Of a DNA stretch of 5,254 nucleotides, positions 4,748-5,254 are shown in pieces. The notes beneath the pieces are model-generated. The model searched no databases and was not told the origin of the DNA. It saw only the letters and a program-made list of their open reading frames with translations. Made by a program: the position numbers and the translations under genes. Location: NCBI GenBank assembly GCA_016763395.1, contig JAESTW010000235.1, forward strand, positions 1 through 5,254, given 5' to 3'. Positions within the stretch are counted from its first letter, which is position 1. Each line of letters starts with the position of its first letter. The DNA is from Kofleriaceae bacterium. Lineage in GTDB: Bacteria; Myxococcota_A; Polyangia; Haliangiales; Haliangiaceae.

Positions 4748-5254
4748 ACGTCTCGCTTGCGGGACAGCACCGACTAAGCTGAGGCCTATTTGGACAATAA
4801 ACTCGTCGCCAGTACCGGACACTTGTTTTCGTCCGCCTATATCCAGTCCTAGCTTTGCGCTGGAGAATCCGAGTCCGAAGTTGAGGTACCCTTCATCGCT
4901 AGCGCGGTCGAAAACACCGCCAAAACGGATAGGGTAACGGCTGATACCGTCTTGCGCTGCGAAGAGATATTCGAGACCGCCGCCAAAACGCCCGGATTTC
5001 TGGTCGTCCTCTAGCTCAAGATTCCACAAGCTGTCTACGCTGATACTCAGCGGACCACCTGGCGCAAAGGAGAGTCCGGTCCCGAATCCGCGCGGGTAGG
5101 ATGTAGCGTTACTGCCGAGAAGATTGTGTCCGACTGCTGCAATGCGCAGGCTGCTGGCGACTGTAAAAATGAAGCCGGCGTCGGTCGTATAGCCGCTCTC
5201 GTCTTGGTCGCCGGTGGTGTCCGAGTTGTAGTCGAAGTAGCGAGCGGTAATGCC
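4745..5254 (-). CDS. Beta-barrel-like outer-membrane protein, C-terminal part
   Basis: Reading leftward from the right edge, the frame is open for 169 residues down to the TAA at 4745-4747; the start lies outside the window. A TTG at 5027-5029 is internal. The protein is a chain of short amphipathic segments with alternating polar and hydrophobic residues, glycines and aromatics (for example ITARYFDY, AGFIFTVASSLRIAAVGHNLLGSN, RGFGTGLSFAPGGPLSVDISV, RFGGGLEYLF, YPIRFGGVFDR, YLNFGLGFSSAKLGLDIG, FIVQIGLSLVG) separated by acidic turns such as SDTTGDQDESG. This is how outer-membrane barrels of the PorV/FadL-like or TraF-like conserved type look. The last residues (VGAVPQARR) lack the terminal aromatic of many barrels. 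It is convergent with the glycan operon, so probably an unrelated transcription unit. The general class is fairly likely; the exact family and role are unknown. Confidence 0.65.
   Translation of the reverse strand, partial: GITARYFDYNSDTTGDQDESGYTTDAGFIFTVASSLRIAAVGHNLLGSNATSYPRGFGTGLSFAPGGPLSISVDSLWNLELEDDQKSGRFGGGLEYLFAAQDGISRYPIRFGGVFDRASDEGYLNFGLGFSSAKLGLDIGGRKQVSGTGDEFIVQIGLSLVGAVPQARR

Overview
The window looks like part of a surface-glycan (pseudaminic-acid-type) locus from a Gram-negative bacterium of middling G+C (roughly half by eye). The Gram-negative call rests on the nonulosonate-pathway genes and on a beta-barrel-like protein entering from the right edge. The repeat style of that protein recalls outer-membrane proteins of Myxococcota and other former deltaproteobacteria, but this lineage guess is weak and rests on pattern memory only.

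Layout, left to right. (1) 1-638, +: 3' part of a class I SAM-dependent methyltransferase whose frame is open to the left edge. (2) 639-902: no convincing gene; a -10-like TATACT at 677 and a run of potential RNA hairpins (730-837), some mutually exclusive, ending just before the next gene. (3) 903-1226, +: the N-terminal half of an HDOD-domain protein, ending at an early stop; later frames hold only faint HDOD-like traces. (4) 1227-1460: gene-poor, with a hairpin, a 10-bp direct repeat, a TGTCAG-AA-CTGACA palindrome and a small hydrophobic reading frame that ends in a GTGA overlap with the next gene. (5) 1461-4716, +: a tight three-gene operon joined by an ATGA overlap and a TGATG overlap: pseC-like aminotransferase, pseB-like 4,6-dehydratase/5-epimerase, and a divergent pseG-like protein. 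(6) 4714-4747: a long imperfect palindrome whose outer arms contain the stop codons of two convergent genes. (7) 4745-5254, -: C-terminal part of a beta-barrel-like protein.

How the genes fit together. PseB converts UDP-GlcNAc to the 4-keto-6-deoxy-L-arabino sugar and PseC aminates it at C4. In the standard pathway PseH acetylates, PseG removes UDP, PseI condenses with phosphoenolpyruvate and PseF adds CMP. Only B, C and the G-like gene are visible here. The G-like protein keeps the overall PseG layout but lacks the histidine of the family's GxGH motif, so its role as the UDP-sugar hydrolase is doubtful. That is the most interesting protein-level observation. The most interesting non-coding one is the set of alternative hairpins ahead of the HDOD fragment.
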